Of a stretch of 64,000 nt of DNA, positions 18,187 to 29,059 are shown one piece after another (within the stretch, counting starts at the first letter, position 1; each line of letters begins with the position of its first letter). The notes under the pieces are model-generated. The model searched no databases. It was not told where the DNA came from and saw only the letters and a program-made list of their open reading frames with translations. This DNA is from Neopararhizobium haloflavum. GTDB lineage: Bacteria; Pseudomonadota; Alphaproteobacteria; Rhizobiales; Rhizobiaceae. Both the position numbers and the translations under genes were made by a program. The DNA lies in the NCBI RefSeq assembly GCF_002750855.1, contig NZ_NWUC01000004.1, positions 124,001 to 188,000 on the forward strand. Direction: 5' to 3'.

Positions 18187-20028
18187 ATGGGCGACATTCA
18201 TCTCTGGGCGACCTATGCCGTGGTCGCCCTCTCCATCATCGGCTATGCGCTCGAACGCCTGCCGCTCGAAGCCGTGGCGATTGCCAGCCTGGCAGCCTTG
18301 CTGGTGCTGTTCGGCCTCTTCCCCTATTCAGCACCGGACGGGACGGTTCTGTCGGCCGACAGACTGCTGGTGGGGTTTGCCAACCCGGCGTTGATCACCG
18401 TTCTTGCACTTCTGATCGTCGGCCAAGGTCTGTTCGCCACCGATGCCATGGAGGCGCCAGCGCGCTATCTCGGCAGGCTGGGCGGGGCGAGCAGCGAACG
18501 GGCGATGATCATCGTGCTGGTTTCGGCCGGTGTCCTCAGCGCCTTCCTGAACAATACACCCGTGGTGGTCATCTTCATTCCGATCCTCACCGTGATCGCC
18601 GCGCAACGCGCGCATCAAGGCTACAAGGTCTTCATGCCGCTCTCCTTCATCACCATCCTTGGTGGCATGACGACCCTGATGGGCTCGTCGACCAACCTGA
18701 TTGCGGCAGGCGTCGCGCGTGAATACGGCATCCCGATCGGCTTCTTCGATATCACCGCCATGGGCGCGATGCTGGCCGTGGTCGGCGGCACCTACGTGCT
18801 CTTCATCATGCCGCGGCTGTTGAAGGAACGGCACTCCCCGATCGTGCGGGAAACCCAGCCGAGCGGCACGCAGTTCATCGGCGAGATAACGCTGAGCGCG
18901 GACCATCCCTATATCGGCATGGAAGCCAAGGGCGGGATGTTTCCTGCGCTGAGTGAAATGACGCTGCGGCTCCTGATCCGGCGCGACGTGCCCTTCCTGC
19001 CGCCATACGATGCGATCGCACTTGAGGAGGGCGACAGGCTCGTGGTGACCGGCACGCGCAAGGCGTTCTCGCAAGCGCTGGCAACCGGCAGCAAGGACAT
19101 GATCGGCATCGTCACAGAGGCCGATATTGCCGACGCCGATCCAGACAGCCGGCCGGGCCAACGTCCCGGACCAGACTACCACCTGGCCGAAGCGGTGATC
19201 GCGCCTGGCTCCCGATTCGCCGGACGGACCATCCAGATGTCGGGCATCCGCGCGGCGCTCGGCGTTGCTGTGCTCGGCGTACAGCGCAAGAGCCGCATGG
19301 CACGAAGCGGCCTTGCCGCCATCCGGCTCGAACCCGGCGACACGCTTTTGCTTGGCGGCACGTCTCGTGAGATCTCCAACCTGCGCGGAAATCACGACAT
19401 CCTGCTGCTCGAGCACTCCGCCGAGCCGGTTCCGCAGACGCGCAAGGCCATTTTCGCCGTGTGGATCTTCATATGGATCGTGCTTCTGTCGGCATTCGAG
19501 GCGATGCCGATCGTCGCCGCCTCGGTGATCGGTGCGGCGTTGATGCTGGCGGCCGGCTGTCTGACGCTGCATCAGGCCTCGCGCGCATTCGACCGCCAGA
19601 TCTTCCTGCTCGTCGGGTCCTCGATCGCCATGGCGACCGCTATGGAGGCGACCGGGGGTGCGGCACTGATCGCCGAAGGCGCGGTGACGCTCTTTGCCGA
19701 CAGCGCACCTGCCGTCGTTCTTTCAGCGATGTTCCTCGTCATCGCCATCATGACGAACATCCTGTCCAACAACGCGACCGCGGTTCTCTTCACGCCGATC
19801 ATGATCGGCATCGCCGAACGGGTCGGGGTGCCGTCGCACGCTTTCGTCGTTGCAGTCATTTTTGCCGCCAACGCATCGTTCGCCACACCCATCGGCTACC
19901 AGACGAACCTCCTCGTGATGGGGCCGGGCCACTACCGCTTCAGCGACTTTCTCAAGGCGGGCGGGCCACTCGTGCTCATCATTTGGTTGACGTTTTCGCT
20001 GCTTGCGCCATGGTATTACGATCTTTGA
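18187..20028 (+). CDS. SLC13/DASS-type permease with two TrkA-C (RCK_C) domains
   Basis: A 613-residue membrane transporter. Two membrane halves carry the paired family signatures: NNTPVVVIFIPI and GSSTNLIAAG in the first, NILSNNATAVLFTPI and PIGYQTNLLVMGPG in the second. Between them, around residues 205-395, are two soluble regulatory TrkA-C domains (VTGTRKAFSQAL and LEPGDTLLLGG mark their ends). Relatives carry sulphate, phosphate, dicarboxylates or cations, so the substrate is unassigned. The ATG follows CCGAGCC, a poor ribosome site. The bpt gene begins 24 bases after its stop, suggesting co-transcription. Confidence 0.9.
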   Translation: MGDIHLWATYAVVALSIIGYALERLPLEAVAIASLAALLVLFGLFPYSAPDGTVLSADRLLVGFANPALITVLALLIVGQGLFATDAMEAPARYLGRLGGASSERAMIIVLVSAGVLSAFLNNTPVVVIFIPILTVIAAQRAHQGYKVFMPLSFITILGGMTTLMGSSTNLIAAGVAREYGIPIGFFDITAMGAMLAVVGGTYVLFIMPRLLKERHSPIVRETQPSGTQFIGEITLSADHPYIGMEAKGGMFPALSEMTLRLLIRRDVPFLPPYDAIALEEGDRLVVTGTRKAFSQALATGSKDMIGIVTEADIADADPDSRPGQRPGPDYHLAEAVIAPGSRFAGRTIQMSGIRAALGVAVLGVQRKSRMARSGLAAIRLEPGDTLLLGGTSREISNLRGNHDILLLEHSAEPVPQTRKAIFAVWIFIWIVLLSAFEAMPIVAASVIGAALMLAAGCLTLHQASRAFDRQIFLLVGSSIAMATAMEATGGAALIAEGAVTLFADSAPAVVLSAMFLVIAIMTNILSNNATAVLFTPIMIGIAERVGVPSHAFVVAVIFAANASFATPIGYQTNLLVMGPGHYRFSDFLKAGGPLVLIIWLTFSLLAPWYYDL

Positions 20029-20052
20029 GGCAGTCCGCAGTTTCCGTTCGAC

Positions 20053-20802
20053 ATGACCCACCAGCCTGTTCAGTCGCCGCAGTTCTTCCTCACCGCGCCC
20101 TCGCCCTGCCCATATCTGGAGGGCGAGTTCGAGCGCAAGGTCTTCACGCACCTGGTCGGTGAAAAGGCCGGCGATCTCAACGATCTGCTCACACAGGGTG
20201 GATTCCGCCGCTCGCAGAACATCGCCTATCGTCCGGCCTGCGAAACATGCAGAGCCTGCGTTTCGGTGCGTATCCTGGCACAAGAGTTCCGGCCGACCCG
20301 GTCGATGCGGCGAATCATCAATCGCAACGTCGACCTGGTGGTGAACGAATATACGGCCGAGCCGTCCAGCGAGCAGTATTCGCTGTTTCGCACGTATCTC
20401 GATGCGCGCCACCGCAAGGGTGGCATGTCGGACATGACCGTGCTCGATTATGCGATGATGGTCGAGGACTCCCATGTCGAGACGAAAATCATCGAGTATC
20501 GGCTGCCGGACCCCGACAGCGCTTTCACCGGCAAATCGGTCGGCCCGCTGATCGCCGTCGCTCTCTCGGATGTGATGGGCGACGGCATGTCCATGGTCTA
20601 CTCCTTTTTCGACCCCGATTACGAGGACCGTTCGCTCGGCACCTACATGATCCTTGACCATATCGAGCGCACGCGCCGCCTCGGGCAGCCACACGTCTAT
20701 CTGGGCTACTGGGTCAGCGGATCCCGAAAGATGGACTACAAGACCAAATTCCAGCCGCAAGAACACCTTTGCGCGCGCGGTTGGGAGCGGTATCAGCCCT
20801 GA
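20053..20802 (+). CDS. bpt: Aspartate/glutamate leucyltransferase (N-end-rule aminoacyl-tRNA-protein transferase)
   Basis: Adds leucine from tRNA to proteins with exposed N-terminal Asp or Glu, marking them for ClpS/ClpAP. The 249-residue protein has the ATE N-terminal domain with PCPYLEGE and the cysteine segment [15 protein letters not shown]. The C-terminal GNAT-like domain includes [23 protein letters not shown] and HVYLGYWV. Length and motifs match alphaproteobacterial Bpt, which resembles eukaryotic Ate1 in sequence. It lies 24 bases after the SLC13 permease and 20 before the EamA transporter, a run that may be one transcript. Confidence 0.93.
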   Translation: MTHQPVQSPQFFLTAPSPCPYLEGEFERKVFTHLVGEKAGDLNDLLTQGGFRRSQNIAYRPACETCRACVSVRILAQEFRPTRSMRRIINRNVDLVVNEYTAEPSSEQYSLFRTYLDARHRKGGMSDMTVLDYAMMVEDSHVETKIIEYRLPDPDSAFTGKSVGPLIAVALSDVMGDGMSMVYSFFDPDYEDRSLGTYMILDHIERTRRLGQPHVYLGYWVSGSRKMDYKTKFQPQEHLCARGWERYQP

Positions 20803-20822
20803 GGCCCGACTGGCGCGGTGCC

Positions 20823-21803
20823 ATGGTTGCACGGCGGTTCCATCGCAGCCATAAGGAGCGGTATCCCCACACCATCCGAACGGTCTTCTTCTTGGTCGAT
20901 ATCCCCCCTTCTGCCCGCGCCGATCACCGCAAGGGCCTGCTGATCACCGCGATCGGCGGCCTCGTCCTCACGATCGACATACCGGTCCTGCGTCTCGGCG
21001 ACGGCGATGTGTGGTCCGTTCTCCTGATAAGAAGCGGCGGTATGGCGCTGATGGCGCTCGTGGCCTGGGCTTCCTACAGGCTCGTGACGGGGCGCCGGCT
21101 GGTGATGATGCCGGGACGGGCAAGCTGGGCCGTCGCCCTGCTCTACGGCGTTTCCGCGATCACCTTCATCACGGCGGTCTTCAACACCTCGACGGCCAAC
21201 GTCGTCTTCATCCTCGCCTTCAACACGATGTTCGCGGCCATCCTGTCATGGCTTTTCCTGGGGGAACGCCCTGCCCCGGCTACCTTTGCAGCCATGGCGG
21301 CGATGATCGTCGGCGTGACGATCATCGTTTGGGATGGCATCGGGCTTGGCAACACGTTCGGTGACCTTGCGGCGCTTTGCTCGTCGCTGATCATGTCGGG
21401 GGCCATCACGATCAGCCGCGCCGTCAAGCGCGACATGGGATTTGCCCCGCTCGTCGCCAATGTCCTGCCCGCACTCGTTGCGCTCGCAATCGTTTCGCAA
21501 TCCGGCTTTTCGATCGATCACCCCGGTTGGATCGTCTTCAACGGCCTCGTCATCATGCCCGTCGCATTCTGGTGCCTGGCGACCGGACCGAAATACATCT
21601 CCGCACCGGAAGTCGCGATGTTCTTCCTGCTCGAAACGGTCATGGCACCCATCTGGGTCTGGATCATCTTCCTGGAGGCGCCGACCTCTGCAACGCTGAT
21701 CGGCGGGCTCATCATGATCACGGCGCTTGTCGCCCACTCGATCTGGCAGCTTGGGGGTGGCTGGCGGCCCATCCGGGCCAAGGTGCCGCGCCGACCGATG
21801 TGA
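20823..21803 (+). CDS. EamA/DMT-family transporter
   Basis: A 326-residue inner-membrane protein with about ten hydrophobic spans arranged as two EamA repeats. The first includes TVFNTSTANVVFILAF-like helices (VFNTSTANVVFILAFN here) and WLFLGERP; the second includes GLVIMPVAFWCLATG and IIFLEAP. Such drug/metabolite transporters usually export small metabolites. I start at MVARRFHRSH, 20 bases after bpt; an upstream methionine would overlap bpt. The stop is nine bases from the convergent MliC-like gene, with no obvious hairpin between. Confidence 0.87.
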   Translation: MVARRFHRSHKERYPHTIRTVFFLVDIPPSARADHRKGLLITAIGGLVLTIDIPVLRLGDGDVWSVLLIRSGGMALMALVAWASYRLVTGRRLVMMPGRASWAVALLYGVSAITFITAVFNTSTANVVFILAFNTMFAAILSWLFLGERPAPATFAAMAAMIVGVTIIVWDGIGLGNTFGDLAALCSSLIMSGAITISRAVKRDMGFAPLVANVLPALVALAIVSQSGFSIDHPGWIVFNGLVIMPVAFWCLATGPKYISAPEVAMFFLLETVMAPIWVWIIFLEAPTSATLIGGLIMITALVAHSIWQLGGGWRPIRAKVPRRPM

Positions 21804-21812
21804 AGGCCCCGG

Positions 21813-22169
21813 TCACTGGCAGGCGGTGTGCACCATTTCCTCTTCGCCATCGGGGCCCATCTGCAGGAAGCCCTCGTTCTGGTGCGACCACCACACATAG
21901 CGCTCGTCGCCGGACGTGGTTGCGTAGCGCGCTCCAGAGCCGCTGACGACGTTCTCCATGACCAGAAGTTCGTCGTCCACCTTCACCACGGCCAGCGCCA
22001 GGCCGTCCTTCATGTTGATATAGGCGACGTCGATCGCCGTCCCGTCGGCGCAGGTGTAGCCGTAGACCGCGCTTGCATATCCGGGAGACGCGTCCTGAGA
22101 GGCGGCGGCGGCGTGAGCGCCGATGAAGATGGCCGTTGCCGCCAACAGACCCGTCAAAAATCGAAACAT
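21813..22169 (-). CDS. MliC-like exported protein (C-type lysozyme inhibitor family)
   Basis: A 118-residue protein with a signal peptide (MFRFLTGLLAATAIFIGAHA, cleavage near AAAAS). The mature part reads YGYTCADGTAIDVAYIN, VSGSGARYATTSGDERYVWWS and ends MVHTACQ. This pattern matches the MliC fold, where two cysteines pair and the SGSGARY loop inserts into lysozyme. There is no lipobox cysteine, so it is predicted to be soluble in the periplasm, unlike lipoprotein MliC. It lies 84 bases after parC on the same strand. Confidence 0.72.
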   Translation of the reverse strand: MFRFLTGLLAATAIFIGAHAAAASQDASPGYASAVYGYTCADGTAIDVAYINMKDGLALAVVKVDDELLVMENVVSGSGARYATTSGDERYVWWSHQNEGFLQMGPDGEEEMVHTACQ

Positions 22170-22253
22170 CGGCCGATCCCCCTCGCTTCCATCCTGATCA
22201 TGTCGCAGCCTGTCGGGTCGAGCCGGCAGAAATGCGGCAGCATGCTACGCCGC

Positions 22254-24503
22254 CTAACCGAACCGTCCGCTTCGCGGAAAGCCCTTGGGCGCGATGCGTC
22301 CCGCCTGGGCTCGATCGCCCATCCATTCCAGCAGTTCGGCTTCGCCCCGCGTAAACGAGCGCCCCGCCGAGTCACTCCACGACAATCCATCGGCCATCGT
22401 GAAGCATTTGACGTCGCCGACCCCGCCATCCTTGTAGCGCTGGAGGCGAACCCCCTTGCCGCGCGACATCTCCGGTACCTGTACAAGGGGAAATACGAGC
22501 AGCTTGCGGTTTTCGCCGATGACGGCGACATGATCGCCTGAGACCGGAACGACCAGGCATGTCTCGTCCGGAGTGCGAACGTTCATCACCTGCTTGCCCT
22601 TGCGTGTGTTGGCGACCATGTCGCGTTCGCCGATGACAAAGCCGTTGCCGGCCTTCGACACCAGGAACACCCTTTTCTGCGGATCGTGGACGAACGCCGT
22701 GACGATGTCCTGGTCGGTCTCCATTTCCACCATGATGCGGACGGGCTCGCCATGACCGCGCCCGCCTGGCAGCTTGTCGGCGCCAAGGGTGAAGGCCTTG
22801 CCGCCGGTCGTCACCAGCAGAAGCTTGTCGGTGGTCTGGGCAAAAAATGACAGTTTGAGCTTGTCGCCATCCTTGAAGGCCAATGCGCCAAGGTCGCTGA
22901 TGTGACCCTTCAACGCCCTGATCCAGCCCTTTTCCGACAGGACGACGGTGATCGGCTCCTTCTCGATCATCGCCTGCTGGATTGCCTCCATATCGGTTTC
23001 CGGTGCATCCGCGAACTGGCTGCGGCGCCGGCCGATCTGTGTTTCCTTGCCGAAGGTCTTCTTGACGTCGCGGATTTGCCAGGCCACGGCCTGCCACTGC
23101 TTGCGGTCCGACGCCAACAGGCCTTCGATCTTGGCCTTCTCTTCCGCCAGATCGTCGAATTCCTTGCGGATCTCGATTTCTTCGAGCTTGCGCAACTGGC
23201 GCAGACGCATGTTGAGGACGGACTCGGCCTGCAGATCCGTCAGTTCGAACCGGCGCATCAGCTCCTGCTTCGGTTCGTCCTCCTCCCGGATGATGCGGAT
23301 GACCTCATCAAGATTGAGGTAGGCGATCAGCAGGCCGCCCAGGATTTCCAACCGCCGCTCGATGGCCGCGAGGCGATGACGAGAGCGGCGCTGCAGCACT
23401 TCCTTGCGGTGCTCGAGCCATTCGCGCAGTACTTCCGGCAGCGACATGACCTTCGGCACACGGCCGCGGCTCAGCACGTTGAGATTCAGCGGGATGCGGC
23501 TTTCCAGTTCGGTCAGCCGGAACAGCGATTCCATCAGCAGCATCGGATCGACCGAGCGCGACTTGGGTACCAGTATCAGGCGGATGTCTTCGGCCGATTC
23601 ATCGCGCACATCGTCGAGGAGCGGCAGCTTGCGTGCCAGAAGCAGCTCGGCGATCTTTTCGACCAGCCGCGACTTCTGGACCATGTAGGGGATCTCGGTG
23701 ACGACGATCTGGTAGCCGCCGCGGCCTGTGTCCTCCGTCTCCCACTTCGCACGCACCCGGAAGCCGCCGCGCCCGGTGCGGTAGGATTCGATGATCGAAT
23801 TCCGGCTTTCAATGATAAGGCCGCCCGTCGGAAGGTCTGGACCGGGCACGAACTCGACCAGTTCCTCGACGCCGGCATGGGGGTTCTCGATGAGATGCAG
23901 CGCCGCGTCGCACAGCTCGGCCGCGTTGTGCGGCGGGATCGAGGTCGCCATGCCAACGGCGATGCCTGTGGCGCCGTTGGCGAGCAGATTCGGAAATGCG
24001 CCGGGAAGGACGACGGGTTCGCTGTTCTCCTCGTCATAGGTCGTGCGGAAATCCACCGCATCCTCGTCTATGCCTTCCAGAATGAGTTCGGCGGCGGCCG
24101 TCATCTTCGATTCGGTGTAACGCATCGCCGCCGGGTTATCGCCGTCGATGTTGCCGAAATTGCCCTGGCCGTTGACGAGCGGATAGCGGACGGCAAAATC
24201 CTGCGCCAATCTGACCAGGGCATCGTAGATCGACTGGTCGCCGTGAGGATGGAAGTTGCCCATCACTTCCCCGACGATCTTCGCGCATTTGCGGAACGAG
24301 CCGCCCGAACGAAGACCCATCTCGCTCATGGCGTAGATGATGCGCCGGTGGACAGGCTTCAGACCGTCGCGCACATCGGGCAGCGCCCGATGCATGATCG
24401 TCGAAAGCGCGTAGGCGAGATAGCGCTCCTCCAGCGCCTTTTTCAGATCGATCGGCTCGGCGTCGTTGGGGCCGGAACCCGGCGGAACAAGGCTTTTTCC
24501 CAT
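22254..24503 (-). CDS. parC: DNA topoisomerase IV subunit A
   Basis: Breakage-reunion subunit of topoisomerase IV, which decatenates daughter chromosomes. The 749-residue protein shows the winged-helix start ([19 protein letters not shown]), the catalytic tyrosine in [11 protein letters not shown], the coiled-coil gate region ([17 protein letters not shown]) and a degenerate C-terminal beta-propeller. It lacks the GyrA box expected of GyrA, and its length suits ParC of alphaproteobacteria. The neighbouring parE is not in the window. It is divergent from an unknown exported protein across about 200 bases in which I see no other gene. Confidence 0.95.
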   Translation of the reverse strand: MGKSLVPPGSGPNDAEPIDLKKALEERYLAYALSTIMHRALPDVRDGLKPVHRRIIYAMSEMGLRSGGSFRKCAKIVGEVMGNFHPHGDQSIYDALVRLAQDFAVRYPLVNGQGNFGNIDGDNPAAMRYTESKMTAAAELILEGIDEDAVDFRTTYDEENSEPVVLPGAFPNLLANGATGIAVGMATSIPPHNAAELCDAALHLIENPHAGVEELVEFVPGPDLPTGGLIIESRNSIIESYRTGRGGFRVRAKWETEDTGRGGYQIVVTEIPYMVQKSRLVEKIAELLLARKLPLLDDVRDESAEDIRLILVPKSRSVDPMLLMESLFRLTELESRIPLNLNVLSRGRVPKVMSLPEVLREWLEHRKEVLQRRSRHRLAAIERRLEILGGLLIAYLNLDEVIRIIREEDEPKQELMRRFELTDLQAESVLNMRLRQLRKLEEIEIRKEFDDLAEEKAKIEGLLASDRKQWQAVAWQIRDVKKTFGKETQIGRRRSQFADAPETDMEAIQQAMIEKEPITVVLSEKGWIRALKGHISDLGALAFKDGDKLKLSFFAQTTDKLLLVTTGGKAFTLGADKLPGGRGHGEPVRIMVEMETDQDIVTAFVHDPQKRVFLVSKAGNGFVIGERDMVANTRKGKQVMNVRTPDETCLVVPVSGDHVAVIGENRKLLVFPLVQVPEMSRGKGVRLQRYKDGGVGDVKCFTMADGLSWSDSAGRSFTRGEAELLEWMGDRAQAGRIAPKGFPRSGRFG

Positions 24504-24706
24504 GGCAAGGGCTTAGCGGCTCGCGCGAGTCGCGACAAGGTCAAGCCGGAAAATGCAGGCCACTCATCACCCTTGTCCACACCGTGCAATACGCAGCATC
24601 CGGCCTCCTTTGGCATTTTCCCGTTGCCCTGCCCCCTCTTGCGCCCCAACTATGACGCGTAGCCGGCGGCGAAAGCCGTGTTCTGTTCCATTCGAAAGGT
24701 CCCCTG

Positions 24707-25891
24707 ATGAACGTCTACCGCAGTGCTCTCCTGACCAGCATGACGGCGACGGGCGCCTTGCTTGCTGCCGCGATGCCGACGCTGGCGCTTGAAACCGAAC
24801 CGTTCATGGAAAAGCTCGAAGCGGCCATGGAGGCGGACCACACCGCCCTCACCTATGGGCAAGCCAGGGTCGAAGGCGACTCCATCGTCCTTTCGGACGT
24901 AACGTTCGATATAACGAACGGCGAAAGCTATCGCTTCGAAAGCATGACGTTCGATGGTGTTTCCGAGACCGACGGCGGCGGCTACTCCGTCGACCAGGTC
25001 CGCACGCCTGACATCGAGATCGAACGCGAAAAGGTGCGCGTCGTGGTGGCCGACATCACCGTCGATGGCCTGCAGATTCCAGCCACACCCTCTACCGACC
25101 CTTCCGATCTCGATGGGCAGCTCCTCTATGAGCGCGCCCACATGGGCCCGATAACCGTCGATCATCAAGAAGCCCAATTGCTACGCGCCGACGAGTTCGT
25201 GATGGACATCGCCCGCAAGAGCGAAACGAAAGGTTTCGACTCGATGGTGCGGCTTGAGGGCATCTTCCTGAATCTGGAGGCCATCGAGGACCCAAAGGCT
25301 CGCGCCGCACTCGATACGCTCGGATATTCGACGCTGACGGGCCGCGCCTCGATCAATGCCAGTTGGGACATGGAGGCTGGCGATATCGAGCTCAGCGATT
25401 ACACGATCGATCTCAACGAGGTCGGCCAAATGTCGATCCTCATCGGTCTTTCCGGCTATACGACGGAAATGGCCGCGCAGTTCGAGGAGATCGGGGCGCG
25501 CATGACGGAAGCGACGGAGGAAGCCGACGGACAGGCGATGCTGGCGCTGCTTGAGCAGTTGACGCTCAATTCCGCATCCATTCGCTTCGACGATGACGGC
25601 GTGACCGGCAAGCTTCTCGATTATTTCGGCAGCCAGCAAGGTGTCGGCGGCGAGGAGATGGCCATGGCCGTCAGCGGGATGCTCCCGCTCTTTCTCGGAC
25701 GCCTGCAGAACCCGGCGTTCCAGCAGCAGGTTTCAACTGCCGTCAGCGCGTTTCTCGCCGACCCGCAAAGCCTGGCGATACGTGCCGATCCGCAGGAACC
25801 GCTGCCTCTCACGACGCTTTTCGAGACGGGCAGCACGGCGCCGCAAACGTTGCCGGATGTTCTCGACGTGACCGTTTCCGCCAACGATTGA
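24707..25891 (+). CDS. Exported protein of unknown function
   Basis: A 394-residue protein with a signal sequence (basic start, then LLTSMTATGALLAAAMPTLALE, cleavage near ALA-LE). The mature part is acidic and rich in short beta-like segments, with repeated patterns such as VEGDSIVLSDVTFD and VDGLQIPA that recall AsmA or DUF2125-type proteins of the periplasm. I do not recognise a named family with certainty. It is divergent from parC and convergent with aspS, and stands as a single-gene unit ended by a perfect hairpin. An AAAGGTCCCCTG lies before the ATG. Confidence 0.75.
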   Translation: MNVYRSALLTSMTATGALLAAAMPTLALETEPFMEKLEAAMEADHTALTYGQARVEGDSIVLSDVTFDITNGESYRFESMTFDGVSETDGGGYSVDQVRTPDIEIEREKVRVVVADITVDGLQIPATPSTDPSDLDGQLLYERAHMGPITVDHQEAQLLRADEFVMDIARKSETKGFDSMVRLEGIFLNLEAIEDPKARAALDTLGYSTLTGRASINASWDMEAGDIELSDYTIDLNEVGQMSILIGLSGYTTEMAAQFEEIGARMTEATEEADGQAMLALLEQLTLNSASIRFDDDGVTGKLLDYFGSQQGVGGEEMAMAVSGMLPLFLGRLQNPAFQQQVSTAVSAFLADPQSLAIRADPQEPLPLTTLFETGSTAPQTLPDVLDVTVSAND

Positions 25892-25904
25892 GGCGGAAAA
25901 GGAC

Positions 25905-25935
25905 AACGCCGCCGGTGAACGAGACCGGCGGCGTT
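25905..25935. terminator. Bidirectional terminator between the exported-protein gene and aspS
   Basis: A perfect 12-base-pair stem, AACGCCGCCGGT with ACCGGCGGCGTT, with a seven-base loop, sits in the 49-base gap between two convergent genes. On the plus strand it ends GTTTCTGG, and on the minus strand it is followed by GTCCTTTTCC. Both are short T tracts, so it can serve both genes. Confidence 0.75.
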
Positions 25936-25940
25936 TCTGG

Positions 25941-27731
25941 TCAGTCGTCCTTCTTTGGAGGAATGACGCGAAGACCGAGTTCCAGAAGCTGATTGGGCAT
26001 CGCCTCGGATGGCGCGCTCATCAAAAGGTCCTGGGCCTGCTGATTCATCGGGAACATGGTGACTTCACGCAGGTTCTTCGCGCCGACCAGCAGCATGATG
26101 ATGCGATCGATCCCGGCGGCCATCCCGCCATGCGGCGGTGCGCCGTACTGGAACGCGCGATAAAGGCCGCCGAAACGCTCCTCCACGACGGACGCGTCCA
26201 GCCCGACAAGGCCGAATGCCTTCACCATCAGTTCCGGAATATGGTTGCGGATACCGCCGGACGCGATTTCGAAGCCGTTGCAAACCATGTCGTATTGGTA
26301 TGCCTTGATCGACAACGGGTCATCGCCTTCCAGGACCTCCATTCCGCCCTGCGGCATCGAGAACGGATTGTGGGCGAAATCGACCTTCTTGTTGTCCTCA
26401 TCCCACTCGTAGAACGGAAAGTCGACGACCCAGCAGAGTGCAAAGCGGTCGCGGTCGATCAGGTTGAGCTCTTCGCCGACACGCACACGCGCATCGCCGG
26501 CGAAATCGTAGAATTTGGCCGGATCGCCGGCAACGAAGAAACACGCGTCGCCATCGTCGAGGCCAAGCTGACTGCGGATCGCCTCGGTGCGCTCGGCGCC
26601 GATGTTCTTGGCCAGCGGACCTGCCCCCGTAATCTCCTCGCCTTCCTTGCGCCAGAAAATGTAGCCGAGGCCCGGCTGTCCTTCGCCCTGCGCCCATGAA
26701 TTCATGCGATCGCAAAAAGCGCGCGAGCCGCCGGTCTTGGCCGGGATCGCCCAGACCTCGGCCTTCGGATCGTTCGCCAGGATGTTGGCGAAGACCTTGA
26801 AGCCGGAGTCGCGGAAGTGGTCGGAAACGGCCTCCATGACGATGGGATTGCGCAGGTCGGGCTTGTCGGAGCCATACTTACGGATTGCTTCGGCGTAGGG
26901 GATGCGCGGGAACACCTCCGTCACCGGCTTGCCGTCGGCAAACTCCTCGAAGACGCCGCGCAGCACCGGCTCCATGGTCGACAGCACATCGTCCTGCTCG
27001 ACAAAGCTCATCTCGAGGTCGAGCTGGTAGAATTCGCCCGGCAACCGGTCGGCGCGCGGATCTTCGTCCCGAAAGCACGGTGCGATCTGGAAATAACGGT
27101 CGAAGCCGGACGCCATGATCAGTTGCTTGTACTGCTGCGGCGCCTGCGGAAGCGCGTAGAATTTGCCCTGGTGTATCCGGCTAGGCACCAGAAAATCCCG
27201 TGCGCCTTCCGGCGAGGAAGCCGTCAGGATCGGTGTCGAGAATTCCGTGAAGCCGACGTCGGCCATGCGGCGGCGCATCGCGGCGATGATTTTTGAGCGC
27301 TGGACGATGTTCCTGTGCAGCGTCTCGCGTCGAAGGTCGAGGAACCGGTAACGAAGGCGCACGTCTTCCGGATAGTCTGGCTCACCAAAGACCGGCAACG
27401 GCAGTTCCCTGGCCGCGGAAAGCACCTCTATCTCGTCGGCATAGATCTCGATCTCGCCCGTCGGCATCTTGGCGTTCACCGTCTCCTCGGTCCGCGCCTT
27501 CACCCGGCCATCGATGCGGATGACCCATTCGCCGCGCACCTTTTCGGCGTCCTTGAAGGCGGAAGAATCCGGATCGGCGACGACCTGAGTCACACCATAG
27601 TGGTCGCGCAGATCGATGAAGAGCACGCCGCCATGATCGCGCACGCGATGGACCCAGCCGGAGAGCCGGACGGTGGCGCCGACATCGGATTTGCGAAGAG
27701 CGGCGCAGGTGTGGCTGCGATAACGGTGCAT
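25941..27731 (-). CDS. aspS: Aspartyl-tRNA synthetase
   Basis: Charges tRNA with aspartate. The 596-residue class II synthetase begins with the OB-fold anticodon domain ([29 protein letters not shown]). It has motif 2 in [19 protein letters not shown] and motif 3 near the C-terminus ([15 protein letters not shown]). The bacterial GAD insertion domain lies between (around residues 290-420). Alphaproteobacterial enzymes of this type often also charge tRNA-Asn, with GatCAB correcting the product, but that cannot be decided here. It is divergent from rnd across 170 bases. Confidence 0.96.
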   Translation of the reverse strand: MHRYRSHTCAALRKSDVGATVRLSGWVHRVRDHGGVLFIDLRDHYGVTQVVADPDSSAFKDAEKVRGEWVIRIDGRVKARTEETVNAKMPTGEIEIYADEIEVLSAARELPLPVFGEPDYPEDVRLRYRFLDLRRETLHRNIVQRSKIIAAMRRRMADVGFTEFSTPILTASSPEGARDFLVPSRIHQGKFYALPQAPQQYKQLIMASGFDRYFQIAPCFRDEDPRADRLPGEFYQLDLEMSFVEQDDVLSTMEPVLRGVFEEFADGKPVTEVFPRIPYAEAIRKYGSDKPDLRNPIVMEAVSDHFRDSGFKVFANILANDPKAEVWAIPAKTGGSRAFCDRMNSWAQGEGQPGLGYIFWRKEGEEITGAGPLAKNIGAERTEAIRSQLGLDDGDACFFVAGDPAKFYDFAGDARVRVGEELNLIDRDRFALCWVVDFPFYEWDEDNKKVDFAHNPFSMPQGGMEVLEGDDPLSIKAYQYDMVCNGFEIASGGIRNHIPELMVKAFGLVGLDASVVEERFGGLYRAFQYGAPPHGGMAAGIDRIIMLLVGAKNLREVTMFPMNQQAQDLLMSAPSEAMPNQLLELGLRVIPPKKDD

Positions 27732-27901
27732 CGTATGTCCTGAACGTTATTTTTGGGTTTTGCGGCGCGCTATCGCGATCGACACGCACCCTTGGAATCC
27801 GCGCGGGACAAGCGCATGATGACTTCGATTTGTCAAGGATAGCAGGCAGGGGCAACCGTCAATCCGGTTGCAAAGCGGCGCGCCTCTTATATAGAGCGGT
27901 G

Positions 27902-29053
27902 ATGGATATCATTACCTCGACCGCCGCCCTGCGAGCCGCCTGCGAAGACTTCGCCCGCTCCGACTTTCTCACCATCGACACGGAATTCCTTCGCGAGACG
28001 ACGTTCTGGCCGGAATTGTGCCTGATCCAGATGGCGACGCCCGACCGCGCCGTGATCGTCGATCCGCTCGCCGAGGGCATCGACCTTGCCCCCTTCTTCG
28101 CGCTGATGGGAGACGCCTCGGTGACGAAGGTCTTCCATGCGGCCCGTCAGGATATCGAGATCATCTTCCATCTCGGAAACCTCATTCCGCACCCGATCTT
28201 CGATACGCAGGTCGCGGCCATGGTTTGCGGATTCGGCGACAGCGTCTCCTACGACCAGCTCGTGAACCGAATTACCGGCAACCAGATCGACAAGACCTCA
28301 CGATTCACAGACTGGAGCCGGCGCCCTCTCAGCGAGAAGCAACTGGAGTATGCGCTGGCCGACGTGACGCATCTGCGAGATGTCTACCGCCACTTGCAGG
28401 CCGAACTGGAGCGCGAGGGCCGCACGCACTGGCTTAAGGAGGAAATGGACGTCCTGGAATCGCAAGAGACCTATGACCTTCACCCCGACGATGCGTGGAA
28501 GCGCTTGCGCATGCGGGTGAAGAAGCCGCGCGAACTGGCGATCATGCAGAGCGTTGCCGCGTGGCGCGAGCGCGAGGCGCGCGGACGCAATGTGCCGCGT
28601 GGCCGGGTCCTCAAGGACGATGCCATCTACGAGATCGCCCAACAGGCACCGCGCGACGCGGAGGCGTTGTCCCGGCTTCGCACCATCCAGCGCGGCTGGG
28701 AACGCTCGCAGGCCGGCCAGGCAGTCGTCGCGGCCGTGAACACGGCGCTGGATATCCCGAAAGAGGAGATGCCACGGCTTAGACGGCCGAAACAGCTGCC
28801 CGAAGGCACAGGCGCGGCAACCGAACTGCTCAAGGTGCTTCTCAAGCTGATCACGGAGCGCGAAGGCGTCGCGCCCAAGATCATTGCCAATGCGGATGAC
28901 CTGGAACAGATCGCGGCGGAGGGCGAAGAGGCCGAGGTCGCGGCGCTCAAGGGCTGGCGACGCGAGATGTTCGGCAATCACGCACTCGATCTCATTTCCG
29001 GCCGGCTGGCCTTGCGTTTCGTCGAAAAGCGCATCGAGACTATGACGCTATAG
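27902..29053 (+). CDS. rnd: Ribonuclease D
   Basis: A 3'-5' exoribonuclease that trims tRNA and other small RNA precursors. The 383-residue protein has the DEDD motifs: FLTIDTEFLRE (D and E), HAARQDIEI (D) and YALADVTHLRDVY (Y and D). An HRDC domain follows around residues 205-290. I start at MDIITSTAALRAACEDF, where the fold begins. The frame extends 24 codons upstream without family resemblance. It is divergent from aspS and ends six bases from the convergent membrane-protein gene. Confidence 0.94.
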   Translation: MDIITSTAALRAACEDFARSDFLTIDTEFLRETTFWPELCLIQMATPDRAVIVDPLAEGIDLAPFFALMGDASVTKVFHAARQDIEIIFHLGNLIPHPIFDTQVAAMVCGFGDSVSYDQLVNRITGNQIDKTSRFTDWSRRPLSEKQLEYALADVTHLRDVYRHLQAELEREGRTHWLKEEMDVLESQETYDLHPDDAWKRLRMRVKKPRELAIMQSVAAWREREARGRNVPRGRVLKDDAIYEIAQQAPRDAEALSRLRTIQRGWERSQAGQAVVAAVNTALDIPKEEMPRLRRPKQLPEGTGAATELLKVLLKLITEREGVAPKIIANADDLEQIAAEGEEAEVAALKGWRREMFGNHALDLISGRLALRFVEKRIETMTL

Positions 29054-29059
29054 AGCAGT

